Below are positions 44,755-53,644 of a stretch of DNA of 64,000 bases, one piece after another. The position numbers were made by a program, and so were the translations under genes. The notes under the pieces are model-generated. The model did not search any database. It was not told the origin of the DNA and saw only the letters and a list, made by a program, of their open reading frames with translations. The stretch covers positions 181,407-245,406 of the forward strand of contig NZ_JAVIFU010000004.1 in NCBI RefSeq assembly GCF_031157315.1, given 5' to 3'. The stretch's first letter is position 1, and the number at the start of each line of letters is the position of its first letter. This DNA is from Paenibacillus sp. LHD-38 (GTDB taxonomy: Bacteria; Bacillota; Bacilli; Paenibacillales; Paenibacillaceae).

Positions 44755-46101
44755 GTGTTATTATTTATCGTTCTAGCAGCCATTGTGGTGCTGCTGCTTC
44801 TGATTACAGTTGTGAAGCTGAATCCTTTTGTCGCCCTCATCGTCACGGCGATCGGTACCGGGCTTGCTGCCGGTATGCCTTTGTTCACTACCGAAGATCA
44901 TACGGGTATCATTGATTCAATCAAAACGGGTATGGGCAATACGCTCGGTTTCCTTGCCGTCGTGCTTGCACTTGGCACCATGCTGGGTAAAATGATGGCG
45001 GAATCCGGTGGCGCGGAACGCATCGCCCGGACGCTAATCCGTCTTTTCGGCGAAAAAAATGTCCATTGGGCAATGATGTTCGTCGCATTTTTCGTCGGCA
45101 TTCCGGTATTTTTCCAAGTCGGCTTCGTTCTGCTCATTCCGCTTGTATTTACGATTGCCAGACAAACTGGCGTATCGCTTGTCAAAATCGGTGTGCCGCT
45201 AGTCGCCGGCTTGTCAGTTGTACATGGACTTGTTCCTCCTCATCCGGCTGCGATGGCAGCGGTGGGTATTTTCGACGCAGATGTTGGAAGAACAATATTG
45301 TATTCCCTAATTGTCGGGCTTCCGACTGCTATTCTCGCAGGTCCGTTGTATGGCAAATGGATCGGCAACCGGATCCATAAGTCCGTCCCTAAGGAAATGG
45401 GAGATCAGCTGACGGAGAATGGTGATACGAAGAATCTGCCTGGTTTCTTCAATACGTTATTCACGATTCTGGTTCCTGTATTTCTCATGCTCATCGCCTC
45501 GATCGCGGATTTGGCTCTGGAGAAAGGCACAATCCTGTTTCAGGCATTCAAATTTGTCGGTGACCCGATTGTCGCGCTGCTTATCGCAACTATTTATTCC
45601 TTCTTCAGTCTCGGCTTCTTCCGCGGCATGAGCCGTGACCGTATTCTCAAATTTACGAATGATTGCTTGGCGCCTACGGCTACGATCTTGCTCGTCATCG
45701 GTGCCGGCGGCGCATTTAACCGGGTGCTGCTCGATTCGGGTATCGGCGATTATATCGCGGAGATTGCCACTGCCTCACACCTATCGCCAATTCTTCTCGG
45801 CTGGGGAATCGCGGCCATGATCCGTGTCGCTACAGGCTCGGCCACCGTCTCGATGATGACGGCAGCAGGTATTGTCGCTCCAATCGCGGCCATTGTGCCT
45901 GGTGTAAATGTCGAGCTGCTTGTATTAGCTACCGGCGCTGGTTCACTCATTTTATCCCATGTCAATGACTCCGGGTTTTGGCTCATTAAGGAATATTTCG
46001 GCATGACGGTCAAGGAAACGCTTATGACATGGACGGCTTTAGAGACGATTATTTCCGTTGCAGCGCTTGCGTTTATCCTTACGTTGGACTTATTCGTTTA
46101 A
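44755..46101 (+). CDS. gntP: GntP-family gluconate:H+ symporter
   Basis: A 448-residue transporter with about twelve helices. Family motifs: SVVHGLVPPHPAAMAAVGIF near residues 158-177, RVATGSATVSMMTAAGIVAP, and SHVNDSGFWLIKEYFGM near the C terminus. GTG 44755 is chosen because GGGAGG is well spaced; the TTG at 44740 overlaps that site. It lies 80 bases after the response-regulator gene and 30 bases before the kinase gene, so permease and kinase form a gluconate (or related sugar acid) uptake and phosphorylation pair. Confidence 0.9.
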   Translation: MLLFIVLAAIVVLLLLITVVKLNPFVALIVTAIGTGLAAGMPLFTTEDHTGIIDSIKTGMGNTLGFLAVVLALGTMLGKMMAESGGAERIARTLIRLFGEKNVHWAMMFVAFFVGIPVFFQVGFVLLIPLVFTIARQTGVSLVKIGVPLVAGLSVVHGLVPPHPAAMAAVGIFDADVGRTILYSLIVGLPTAILAGPLYGKWIGNRIHKSVPKEMGDQLTENGDTKNLPGFFNTLFTILVPVFLMLIASIADLALEKGTILFQAFKFVGDPIVALLIATIYSFFSLGFFRGMSRDRILKFTNDCLAPTATILLVIGAGGAFNRVLLDSGIGDYIAEIATASHLSPILLGWGIAAMIRVATGSATVSMMTAAGIVAPIAAIVPGVNVELLVLATGAGSLILSHVNDSGFWLIKEYFGMTVKETLMTWTALETIISVAALAFILTLDLFV

Positions 46102-46131
46102 TATCATAGCGGAGACAGAAAGGATAGATGC

Positions 46132-47673
46132 ATGGTGGCTTCAACATACGTGATAGGCGTGGATATCGGAACGACGAGCACCAAAGCGGTCTTATTCGAC
46201 ACCGATGGCCGATTGATTTCAACCCATTCGATTGAATATCCGCTTTACTCGCCGAAGCCCGCGATCGCGGAGCAGGATCCTGACGAAATCTTCCGCGCGG
46301 TTATCGGCACAATCAAGCACACGCTGCTGAAAAGCGGTGCGGATCCGGAGAATGTGCTATGCGTTTCCTTCAGTTCTGCTATGCACAGCGTGATCGCCGT
46401 GGATACCCAGGGAAATCCGCTCTCCAAATGCATCACTTGGGCGGATAACCGCAGTGCGGTCTGGACGGAGCGCATTCGAAACGAGATGAACGGCCATCAG
46501 ATTTACCTGCGCACCGGTACGCCGCTTCATCCGATGTCTCCGTTATCCAAGCTGACGTGGTTACGGCATGAGGAACCGGAGCTTTTTGCCCGGACATATA
46601 AATTCATATCCATCAAAGAGTATGTTTTCCATAAGCTGTTCAAGCGGTACGTAGTCGATTATTCCATTGCTTCCGCAACCGGAATGTTTGCTCTCGGAAC
46701 GTTGAGCTGGGATGAGGAAGCTCTGAATGTTGCCGGAGTTACGCCGGATAGACTGTCGGAGCCGGTGCCTACAACCTTCCGCTTGGCGGGAATGGATGAG
46801 CATTGGGCGGCTGAAATGCAGCTCTCCGTTTCGATGCCTTTTGTTGTCGGCGCAAGCGACGGCGTTCTCTCCAATCTTGGCGTTGACGCGATCGATCCAG
46901 GTACAGTGGCAGTGACGATAGGGACAAGCGGCGCAATTCGTACAGTTACAGATCGGCCGGTTACGGATCCGAAAGGAAGGACATTTTGTTACGCACTGAC
47001 GGAGAACCACTGGGTTATCGGAGGGCCCGTCAATAATGGCGGCATGATTTTCCGGTGGTTTCGCGACCATTTCTGTTCCGAGGAAGTGGAAGAAGCTGCC
47101 CGGCTGGGGAAGGACCCGTATGAGCTTCTTACTGAAATCGCTTCGCGTGTGAAGCCCGGTGCCGGAGGATTGTTGTTCCATCCTTACCTGGCAGGAGAGA
47201 GAGCCCCTTTATGGGATGCCAATGCACGCGGCTCCTTCTTCGGGCTAGGTCTTCACCACAGGAAGGAGCACATGATCCGTTCCGTCATGGAAGGTGTGAT
47301 TATTAATTTATTCACGGTGTATATGGCCCTGGAGGAGCTCATCGGCCGGCCGACAAAAATACAGGCTACAGGCGGCTTTGCCAAATCGGAATTGTGGCGT
47401 CAAATGATGGCGGATATTTTCGACCAAGAGGTGCATGTCCCGATCAGCGTGGAAAGCTCATGTTTGGGGGCGGCTATTCTAGGGCTGTACAGCCTTGGTG
47501 AAATCGATTCGCTCCATGCCGTGTCGAACATGGTAGGGGGCTCCCATCGTCATATGCCAAATAAAGATAACAGGCCGGTTTATCAGGAATTGAGCCGTAT
47601 GTATGTACGTCTGTCACGGTTGCTTACTGAGGAGTATAGGCATATTGCAGAATTTCAGAAAAAATGGTTATAG
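46132..47673 (+). CDS. gntK: Gluconokinase-like FGGY sugar kinase
   Basis: A 513-residue FGGY-family kinase that uses ATP to phosphorylate a sugar acid in the cytosol. N-terminal phosphate loop VIGVDIGTTSTKAVLFD; substrate-side motif CITWADNRS; ATP-domain motifs TVAVTIGTSGAIR and GAGGLLFHPYLAGERAPLWD; the late QATGGFAKSELWRQMMADIF helix is typical. The GntP-type permease gene just upstream points to gluconate; xylulose or another sugar cannot be excluded from the sequence alone. AAAGGAT precedes the start. A terminator follows. Confidence 0.88.
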   Translation: MVASTYVIGVDIGTTSTKAVLFDTDGRLISTHSIEYPLYSPKPAIAEQDPDEIFRAVIGTIKHTLLKSGADPENVLCVSFSSAMHSVIAVDTQGNPLSKCITWADNRSAVWTERIRNEMNGHQIYLRTGTPLHPMSPLSKLTWLRHEEPELFARTYKFISIKEYVFHKLFKRYVVDYSIASATGMFALGTLSWDEEALNVAGVTPDRLSEPVPTTFRLAGMDEHWAAEMQLSVSMPFVVGASDGVLSNLGVDAIDPGTVAVTIGTSGAIRTVTDRPVTDPKGRTFCYALTENHWVIGGPVNNGGMIFRWFRDHFCSEEVEEAARLGKDPYELLTEIASRVKPGAGGLLFHPYLAGERAPLWDANARGSFFGLGLHHRKEHMIRSVMEGVIINLFTVYMALEELIGRPTKIQATGGFAKSELWRQMMADIFDQEVHVPISVESSCLGAAILGLYSLGEIDSLHAVSNMVGGSHRHMPNKDNRPVYQELSRMYVRLSRLLTEEYRHIAEFQKKWL

Positions 47674-47728
47674 ACTTGTATTGTAATATTTTGTAAAACA
47701 TCAACAGTAGAAAGCATAGTAAACATTT

Positions 47729-47759
47729 GAAGCTTTGCGAAAGCATGGCTTCTTTTTTT
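47729..47759 (+). terminator. Terminator after gntK
   Basis: GAAGC (47729-47733) pairs with GCTTC (47748-47752) around a GC-GAAA-GC core, then seven T residues. Confidence 0.85.
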
Positions 47760-47946
47760 ATGGGCTGAGGTCTAGTTAGCATAGTACGCGAACATTGTTA
47801 GATCGTAATGTCGAAAAAGACTCCTCAAAAGAAAAACATTCCATTTGATAGTTTAGATGTTATAATTTTCTTATTTAAGACAGCAATATAATGAATCTTT
47901 AGATATTATACCTATAACGAAATAGCCGGAGGGTGGGAGATACATT

Positions 47947-48207
47947 ATGAGTACCCGGAATTTGTTGTATGACGAACTAAATGACTTTAGTAAGAACGTT
48001 ATTGATGAGTTGGAGAGTCTTACAAAAGACCGTGATGAAGCTCTTCGTATCTATAATCTATACCTGCCGGTTTTGAAGCTTCTTGAAGAAGGTTACTTAG
48101 AGAATGAATCTTTATATGCTGAGCAATTTTTTGAAGCATACGAAGAGGGATACACACCTGAAAAATGGATTGATAAAATATATTCTTTGCGAGGCAGAAA
48201 AAATTGA
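47947..48207 (+). CDS. Small acidic protein of unknown function
   Basis: An 86-residue acidic, mostly helical protein (NDFSKNVIDELESLTKDRDE, FFEAYEEGYTPEKWIDKIY). The ribosome site CCGGAGGGTGGGAG is strong. No family recognised. The frame of the next gene is already open through its 3' end, so the pair might be one gene split by a frameshift, or two overlapping genes. It is the first gene of the AT-richer accessory region. Confidence 0.55.
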   Translation: MSTRNLLYDELNDFSKNVIDELESLTKDRDEALRIYNLYLPVLKLLEEGYLENESLYAEQFFEAYEEGYTPEKWIDKIYSLRGRKN

Positions 48208-48214
48208 CCCATCG

Positions 48215-48472
48215 ATGGTAGAATATCGGAATACCGTACAGGAACTCTCTGTAGCACGTGATAATTTTATGATTCCACCTGTCGGATCACTGACAAATGT
48301 TGACCAATCTTGCGATCTTTTATTACAAAATATAAAACCCCTAAATTATCCATCTGAGATTTATAATTATTTAACGCCTTTTAATCGATCATACTTGCAG
48401 CATATAAACGGCCTTGCTATTCCATATGTAAACATGGTGGAAATTCCTAAAAAATCTTATATACCGAAGTAA
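48215..48472 (+). CDS. Hypothetical protein, possibly the frameshifted continuation of the 47947 gene
   Basis: About 86 residues from ATG 48215 (VEYRNTVQELSVARDNFMIP to the end PKKSYIPK). No good ribosome site is present. The frame continues upstream as CEAEKIDPSMVEYRN past the stop of the preceding gene, which suggests a frameshift between the two. It is closed by a terminator. Function unknown. Confidence 0.4.
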   Translation: MVEYRNTVQELSVARDNFMIPPVGSLTNVDQSCDLLLQNIKPLNYPSEIYNYLTPFNRSYLQHINGLAIPYVNMVEIPKKSYIPK

Positions 48473-48521
48473 TTTTACTCACCTGAAGTTATTTCCAGCA
48501 GTTAAATAGACGCTTAATGAA

Positions 48522-48553
48522 AACTTAGCCCGTTATGGTGCTAAGTTTTTTTA
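48522..48553 (+). terminator. Terminator
   Basis: AACTTAGC (48522-48529) with GCTAAGTT (48540-48547) and seven T residues; related to the terminator at 34014. Confidence 0.85.
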
Positions 48554-48642
48554 CTTTATACGAAAAACCACTCCCTGACACAGCTGTGTCCAAACGATAT
48601 GTTACATTCTTATCAATAGTCCAATAGGAGAGGATGCTACAT

Positions 48643-48878
48643 ATGAGTACAACCATTCTAACGACAGCTACATGGAATAAAGAGTTCTGGCAAACGGGAG
48701 GGGCGGACAGGCATTTCTACTGCTCGAGCTAAAAGGAAATACGCCAGGAGTGTCTACAGATCGAGCACCTATGAATGTGTCGTTGGTGCTTGACCGCAGC
48801 GGCTCCATGGAAGGAGCTCCGCTTGCCTTCAGCAAGAAGGCTTCTTAGTTCGTTACTGATCAATTGAGTAAAAGTGAC
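48643..48878 (+). pseudogene. von Willebrand factor A domain protein, second broken copy
   Basis: Starts MSTTILTTATWNKEFWQTGG behind GGAGAGGATG, then a one-base shift moves to QAFLLLELKGNTPG and NVSLVLDRSGSMEGAPLAF, where the DxSxS metal motif is intact, followed by a TAG after SKKAS. The copy ends at about 48878 where IS3 sequence begins. It is a paralogue of the gene remnant at 34136. Confidence 0.8.
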
Positions 48879-49121
48879 CACCTAATATTTCCACTTCCTG
48901 GAAATGATTGTTCGCAGTCTTGTTTATACAACTTTACCCAGTCCATAACCGTCGTATAATGCACGCCCAGTTCTCTGGCTGTTTCAGAAGCTGTTGATTC
49001 TTCAGCTAATACACGCAGAAAATCTGCCCCTTAAATGCCTTGTCAAATTTCTTCCGTTGTCCCATAGAACCCCTCCATGATTTATTTTAGAGGTTTTCTT
49101 CGTGTCCATCTATTCGGGGCA
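48879..49121 (-). mobile_element. IS3-family element remnant (orfA part and one IS end)
   Basis: On the minus strand the end TGCCCCGAATAGATGGACAC starts at 49121, GGAGGGGTTCT precedes ATG at 49065, and the frame reads MGQRKKFDKAFK, then after a one-base shift SETARELGVHYTTVMDWVKL and FPGSG, the helix-turn-helix and the typical close of an IS3 orfA. It breaks off at about 48879, where the VWA pseudogene ends. orfB and the other IS end are missing. Confidence 0.75.
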
Positions 49122-49306
49122 AGACCAAGAAAGGGGTACCTAGGGATACTGCACGCTTGGACAAAGGAAATCTGTTTGTATAAGCTGAAGTGCACATTCT
49201 GAGTGTTGTAGTGAAACATAAGGTTTTTTGTCAGACTCTGTATATTCAACCTGGGCTGTTAGTACTATAATGGTGCTAGTAGAATGAGAAGTAGGGGATA
49301 CAGGAT

Positions 49307-51214
49307 ATGGCTTACATGGTACCGGAAACAATACCAAGAACTGCAACAACTGGAGAACGTATTTTGTTTCAATGTCTTAAAGATCATTTGCCAAGTGACT
49401 ATGTTATATATTATGAACCCGAAATTCGAGGTAGAAGACCCGATTTTATAATTATAGGTCCAGATTTGGGGCTAGTCATTCTGGAAGTAAAAGATTATAC
49501 AAAAGGTACACTTTATCAAATTAATCAGGATGAATGGGTTTTAAGAAATACAGCAGGTGAATTGGTGACAACGAAAAGTCCGCTGAAACAAGCTAGGGAC
49601 AATGCTCGTTTAATAACGGATCACTTGAAAAAAGATAAGAATCTAGTAAATGAGGCAGGGTCTTATTTAAAGTTCCCTTATGGTTTTGGTACTGTTTTTA
49701 CTCGCCTAAAACAAGAGGATTTTATCAAACATGGACTGTACCAAGTTATAGAACCTCAATTTGTGCTGTGCAGAGATGAAATTGATACTGATGAGGATGG
49801 TTTTTCTCCAGAGATATTAAATGAAAAAATTCAGGGCATGTTTACGGTTTGGAATCAGAAAAAGAACATTTTAACCAATGAAGACATACAAGCCATCCGC
49901 TTTCATTTATTTCCAGAAGTGCGGATTAGCGCAGACTTCAAGCCTCCTATCAATTATCAGGATCAGCTCTTACTCTCCTTGCATAACATTAAAACGATGG
50001 ATCTCCATCAAGAAAATATGGCCAAGCAAATAGGCGATAAGCATAGGCTTATTCGAGGGGTTGCAGGGAGTGGGAAAACGCTTGTTCTTGCTAGTCGTGC
50101 CAAGATGTTAGCCAAGACTCAACCAGATTGGAAAATTCTCGTGTTATGTTATGGGATCCCGTTATCCCGCAATTTGAAACAAATGATTGAGCGGATGATG
50201 AATGAGCCTGATGATTTATTAGATCTGCTGAATCCTCCATTTTCGGATAGCTCGAAAGATTCCAATATTTTGGTATATAATTTTCATGAGTGGTTGCGAA
50301 ATAGCTTGAAAATGAAAGATAGTGAAATACCGACACTATTGGATAAAGTGAACAAAAATGAAGCGATCTTGCCAATTTATGATGCGATTATGATTGACGA
50401 AGGCCAGGATTTTGAAGCGGATTGGCTCAAACTGCTAAGTCATTGTTTAAATCCAGAAACGCAGTCATTGCTTTTAGTTGAAGACCGTGCCCAATCCATT
50501 TTTAAAAGAAAGTCAAGCTTGGCACAAGATATAGGTCTTGATTTTCGGGGACGTTCTAAAATTCTTTCTATTAATTACCGAAATACGGCGCAAATTGTGC
50601 AGTTTGCTTGGGACTTTTATCAGGAGAATTCCCAGTTAAAGAATAAAGTTCAAGAAGCCTCTTTAGATGGTGTAGAGATTATTCCACCGCAATCGACCAA
50701 GAGAAAAGGCCCCGAACCTTTGATCAAGGGATTTCAAGATATTAAGCAGGAAATGAATTTTGTATCCAAGTCGATTACATACCTACATCAACAGAAAGGT
50801 ATACCATTGCATGATATAGCTATTTTGTATCGGGTCAAAAACAGTCACCGTACTTCATACATTGATGAAATTAAAAACAGCTTAGGGCAACATGAGTTAC
50901 GATATACCTGGATTACTGAGAACCCTGAATCTAAACGGAATTTTGTGCGAGATGAGAACACTATAAAGATATCTACCATTGATAGTGCTAAGGGCCTTGA
51001 TTTTCAGGCTGTATTTATCATTAATATTGAAAATATGCCATTTCCACTTGAAGAAGCAGAAGAAAGGGAAGTCTCGCTATTTTATATCGGTATGACCAGA
51101 GCATTAGAATGGTTGTTCCTAACTTATAGTGGGGAATCCAAGTTTACAAAGTACTTAGACAAAGTAGTTGAACAGAGAAGCAAGCAGGTATCATCCCAGA
51201 AGCAATCAGGATAA
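49307..51214 (+). CDS. NERD-domain nuclease fused to a superfamily 1 (UvrD-like) helicase
   Basis: A 635-residue protein. The N-terminal NERD domain (about residues 15-130) has the restriction-endonuclease-like core: Asp in RGRRPDFIIIG and the E-x-K of VILEVKDY. The helicase begins near residue 245 with Walker A GVAGSGKT, then IMIDEGQDFEADW (motif II), LSINYRNT (motif IV region), TIDSAKGLDFQAVFI (motif V) and FYIGMTRALEWLFL (motif VI). It should be a DNA or RNA nuclease-helicase. Placed at the head of the nuclease-rich island, a phage-defence role is plausible; defence proteins of nuclease-helicase make-up such as Nhi of staphylococci are the comparison. GGGGATACAGG lies upstream. Confidence 0.85.
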   Translation: MAYMVPETIPRTATTGERILFQCLKDHLPSDYVIYYEPEIRGRRPDFIIIGPDLGLVILEVKDYTKGTLYQINQDEWVLRNTAGELVTTKSPLKQARDNARLITDHLKKDKNLVNEAGSYLKFPYGFGTVFTRLKQEDFIKHGLYQVIEPQFVLCRDEIDTDEDGFSPEILNEKIQGMFTVWNQKKNILTNEDIQAIRFHLFPEVRISADFKPPINYQDQLLLSLHNIKTMDLHQENMAKQIGDKHRLIRGVAGSGKTLVLASRAKMLAKTQPDWKILVLCYGIPLSRNLKQMIERMMNEPDDLLDLLNPPFSDSSKDSNILVYNFHEWLRNSLKMKDSEIPTLLDKVNKNEAILPIYDAIMIDEGQDFEADWLKLLSHCLNPETQSLLLVEDRAQSIFKRKSSLAQDIGLDFRGRSKILSINYRNTAQIVQFAWDFYQENSQLKNKVQEASLDGVEIIPPQSTKRKGPEPLIKGFQDIKQEMNFVSKSITYLHQQKGIPLHDIAILYRVKNSHRTSYIDEIKNSLGQHELRYTWITENPESKRNFVRDENTIKISTIDSAKGLDFQAVFIINIENMPFPLEEAEEREVSLFYIGMTRALEWLFLTYSGESKFTKYLDKVVEQRSKQVSSQKQSG

Positions 51215-51555
51215 AGCATACTTTTAATTTTGTATCCTAGAATAATTTATTAGTTCGTCCAGCATGGGCGCTATCTTTAGTGTTCAAGTCTTCTTTGGAA
51301 TCTGAAGGAAGCTTGTGGAAAATCTTCGGTTAGTTGAGACGCAGCTAATAATTAGTTGGGTCTTTTTCCATTTTATTTTTTCTTCCAGCTGTATCATGTA
51401 TCTGGGAGGACTATTGTACTATATTGTCGAAATCTACTCAAAGTAAAATATTTCCGACTGAGGAAGATAACATAGCTTAAGAAATTGATATCACTATTCA
51501 TTTCTTTAAGAAAGCATTTACCTATTAAGTAGGGCTAGACAACTAGGAGGATCAG
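51215..51555 (+). other. Intergenic region with a terminator
   Basis: Terminator at 51337-51366: outer AGAC/GTCT and inner CAGCTAAT/ATTAGTTG pairing, then TTTTT. No gene is seen in the remaining AT-rich sequence; the promoter of the next gene probably lies in 51400-51540, but no clear elements could be fixed. Confidence 0.6.
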
Positions 51556-52437
51556 ATGAGCGAGAAACAAATATCAACGACAGCATTAGCAAAAGAACTG
51601 GGGTTACAAGCAAAACACCTGTTTCAATCTTTAACGGATGCGGGATGCATTCTAAGAGAAAATGAGGCTTGGGTATTAACCAATAAAGGTGTTGAGTTGG
51701 GTGGAACAATGAAAAGCCATCCTCAGCATGGTACCTATATAGCGTGGGATGGAAAGATAAAAGAATATCTTTCAGATGTTGGTGGTTCAGAAAAATTATT
51801 AAGCGCAATTACACTGAGTAAGCATTTTAATATATCAAAATTTAGAATTAACCCAATTTTATCAGAGCTTGGAATGGTTCAAAAAAATGTCAAAGGTTGG
51901 ACTGTAACAAAGCTTGGAGAAAGCCTAGGTGGAAAACAATTTGAATATGAGCAAACGGGAGTCCCTTACGTTTGTTGGGATTCAAGTATACTGACAAACA
52001 AAAGGCTTCTCGAAACCTTCCAGTGCGTTCAAGGAACACCGGTGGAAGATATTAAAGAAGATAAGCAACCTTCTAGTACTAATTTTCGAGATAAATTTGA
52101 GGCAAAGCATCGTGCAGCCGATGGACATTATGTTCGTTCTCGAGCAGAAATGTTAATTGATAATTGGCTGTATATGTCGGAGATCGTCCATGCATATGAA
52201 CGGAGATTACCAGTGGAAGAAGAGGTCTATTGTGATTTCTATCTTCCTGTTGGAAAAGTCTATATTGAGTTTTGGGGTCTTGAGAACGATGAAAGATATG
52301 TGGAACGAAAAAAAGAGAAGATAAAGGTCTATTCAAAATATGGATTTAATTTAATAGAACTTGTTGATAGCGATATCCAGAACCTTGATGATCTATTACC
52401 AAAGAAGCTTTTAAAGTTTGGAATTCAAGCGTACTAA
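51556..52437 (+). CDS. Winged-helix repeat protein with C-terminal PD-(D/E)XK-like nuclease domain
   Basis: A 293-residue protein. The first 150 residues hold two similar winged-helix-like units (STTALAKELGLQAKHLFQSL and AITLSKHFNISKFRINPILS, each followed by a WVLTNKGVELGG or WTVTKLGESLGG wing). From about residue 175 a nuclease-like domain follows: RSRAEMLIDNWLYMSEI, YERRLPVEEEVYCDFYLP and VYIEFWGLEND, which give the E...D...ExW layout of a restriction-endonuclease fold. The usual Lys of the ExK motif is replaced by Trp, so activity is uncertain. AGGAGG precedes the ATG. No defined family or system recognised. Confidence 0.65.
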   Translation: MSEKQISTTALAKELGLQAKHLFQSLTDAGCILRENEAWVLTNKGVELGGTMKSHPQHGTYIAWDGKIKEYLSDVGGSEKLLSAITLSKHFNISKFRINPILSELGMVQKNVKGWTVTKLGESLGGKQFEYEQTGVPYVCWDSSILTNKRLLETFQCVQGTPVEDIKEDKQPSSTNFRDKFEAKHRAADGHYVRSRAEMLIDNWLYMSEIVHAYERRLPVEEEVYCDFYLPVGKVYIEFWGLENDERYVERKKEKIKVYSKYGFNLIELVDSDIQNLDDLLPKKLLKFGIQAY

Positions 52438-52641
52438 GAATAATATATTAAATACTTTTTGATCTTATATAACTTTACTTAAGAAGAGGTATTCATGTTG
52501 TATAACGAACTCGCTCAATCAATGAATCAAAGTTTATTAGCTCCATTTCCCCTAGTTATTCAATACTTAAATCATGTTATATGGGGAAATTTCAGAATGT
52601 GGTACGATTATTAAAAAGATCGTATTGCGAGGTGCTCATTG

Positions 52642-53547
52642 ATGAGAGTATTATTTTGCTCCGATGTGTTTAATGATCGTCAGGTTGATGCAGGGTACGA
52701 GGCTGAATACGAAAAGGCTAAGGAGCTTGGAATCAAGGTTGAGCTCCTTTCTTTGGAGCAGCTGCTCGACGGTAACGGTCTGAAATCAATCAAGCCTATT
52801 CAGGCTGCAGACGAGCCGGAAACCGCGATTTATAAAGGATGGATGATGAAGCCTGAAAGCTATGAATCTCTGTACAACACTTTGAAGCAAAAGAATCTCC
52901 TACTTATTAACTCCCCGCTAGAATACATTAACGGTCATTACTTTCCGAGTTCATATGAAGTCATAAAAGATGCAACGCCTTTTAGCTGTTGGGTGGACAT
53001 CGATTCTCTAGCCGCTGGTTATGACGGCGTTCACGAGATACTGCGAATCTTTGGCAAGAAACCGATGAGTATCAAAGATTATGTGAAGTCACGGAAGCAT
53101 GAATGGGAAGAGGCATGTTTTGTGCCGGATGCCTCTGACAGGCAGCAAGTGGAGTGTGTACTAAGGAACTTTATTGACCGTCAAGGTACGGAGCTTAGCG
53201 GCGGCATTGTGTTCCGCGAGTTTATCGAGCTTGAGCAATTGACGAAGCATCCTCTCAGCGGCATGCCCTTATCGAATGAATACCGGTTGTTTTTCTTAAA
53301 GCATGAGCTTCTTGCAACGGCAGAGTATTGGGATGAAGCAAGCTATAAGAAGGAAAAGCCGAACCTTGAGCCATTTATTGCAATAAGCAAGGGAATTTCA
53401 AGTGAATTCTTCACGATGGATATTGCCAAGACCGCCACCGGTGAGTGGGTTATTATTGAAATTGGGGATGGGCAGGTATCGGGGGTGCCTGATCAGATTG
53501 ATTTGGGGGAATTTTATAAAAGTTTGAAAGAGCGGTTGGGAGAGTAG
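52642..53547 (+). CDS. ATP-grasp domain protein (R2K-like clade)
   Basis: A 301-residue protein with an ATP-grasp fold: an N-terminal domain (VLFCSDVFNDRQVDAGYEAE), the segment KDYVKSRKHEWEEACFVPDA with nucleotide-contacting lysines, GGIVFREFIELEQL, NEYRLFFLKHELL and the metal-binding end EWVIIEIGDGQVSGVP. It resembles the R2K clade (DUF4343) as remembered. Such enzymes join a carboxylate to an amine or thiol; substrates are unknown. GCGAGGTG precedes ATG 52642. It is intact, unlike the deleted copy at 33267, and was followed by a DUF6933-like gene of which only the start is left. Confidence 0.78.
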   Translation: MRVLFCSDVFNDRQVDAGYEAEYEKAKELGIKVELLSLEQLLDGNGLKSIKPIQAADEPETAIYKGWMMKPESYESLYNTLKQKNLLLINSPLEYINGHYFPSSYEVIKDATPFSCWVDIDSLAAGYDGVHEILRIFGKKPMSIKDYVKSRKHEWEEACFVPDASDRQQVECVLRNFIDRQGTELSGGIVFREFIELEQLTKHPLSGMPLSNEYRLFFLKHELLATAEYWDEASYKKEKPNLEPFIAISKGISSEFFTMDIAKTATGEWVIIEIGDGQVSGVPDQIDLGEFYKSLKERLGE

Positions 53548-53574
53548 TTTTCAACTTGCCTGGAGGTAATGTTA

Positions 53575-53627
53575 ATGATGGTTATTCAATGCACAAAAAA
53601 GCGTGCTGCTAACCACTTGTCATTCAA
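53575..53627 (+). pseudogene. Truncated DUF6933-like gene (5' fragment at the island edge)
   Basis: GGAGGTAATG and MMVIQCTKKRAA match the start of the gene at 33413 (MIVVQCTKILAA). Similarity ends near 53607; beyond it lies the ribosome site of the nuclease gene. The break marks one edge of inserted DNA. Confidence 0.75.
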
Positions 53628-53644
53628 TGTATTTGGAGGTAAAC

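Noticed and set aside
53603..53644. Longer start for the tandem nuclease protein at TTG/ATG upstream of 53645
   Set aside because: The extra codons overlap the DUF6933 fragment and ATG 53645 has an ideal GGAGG.
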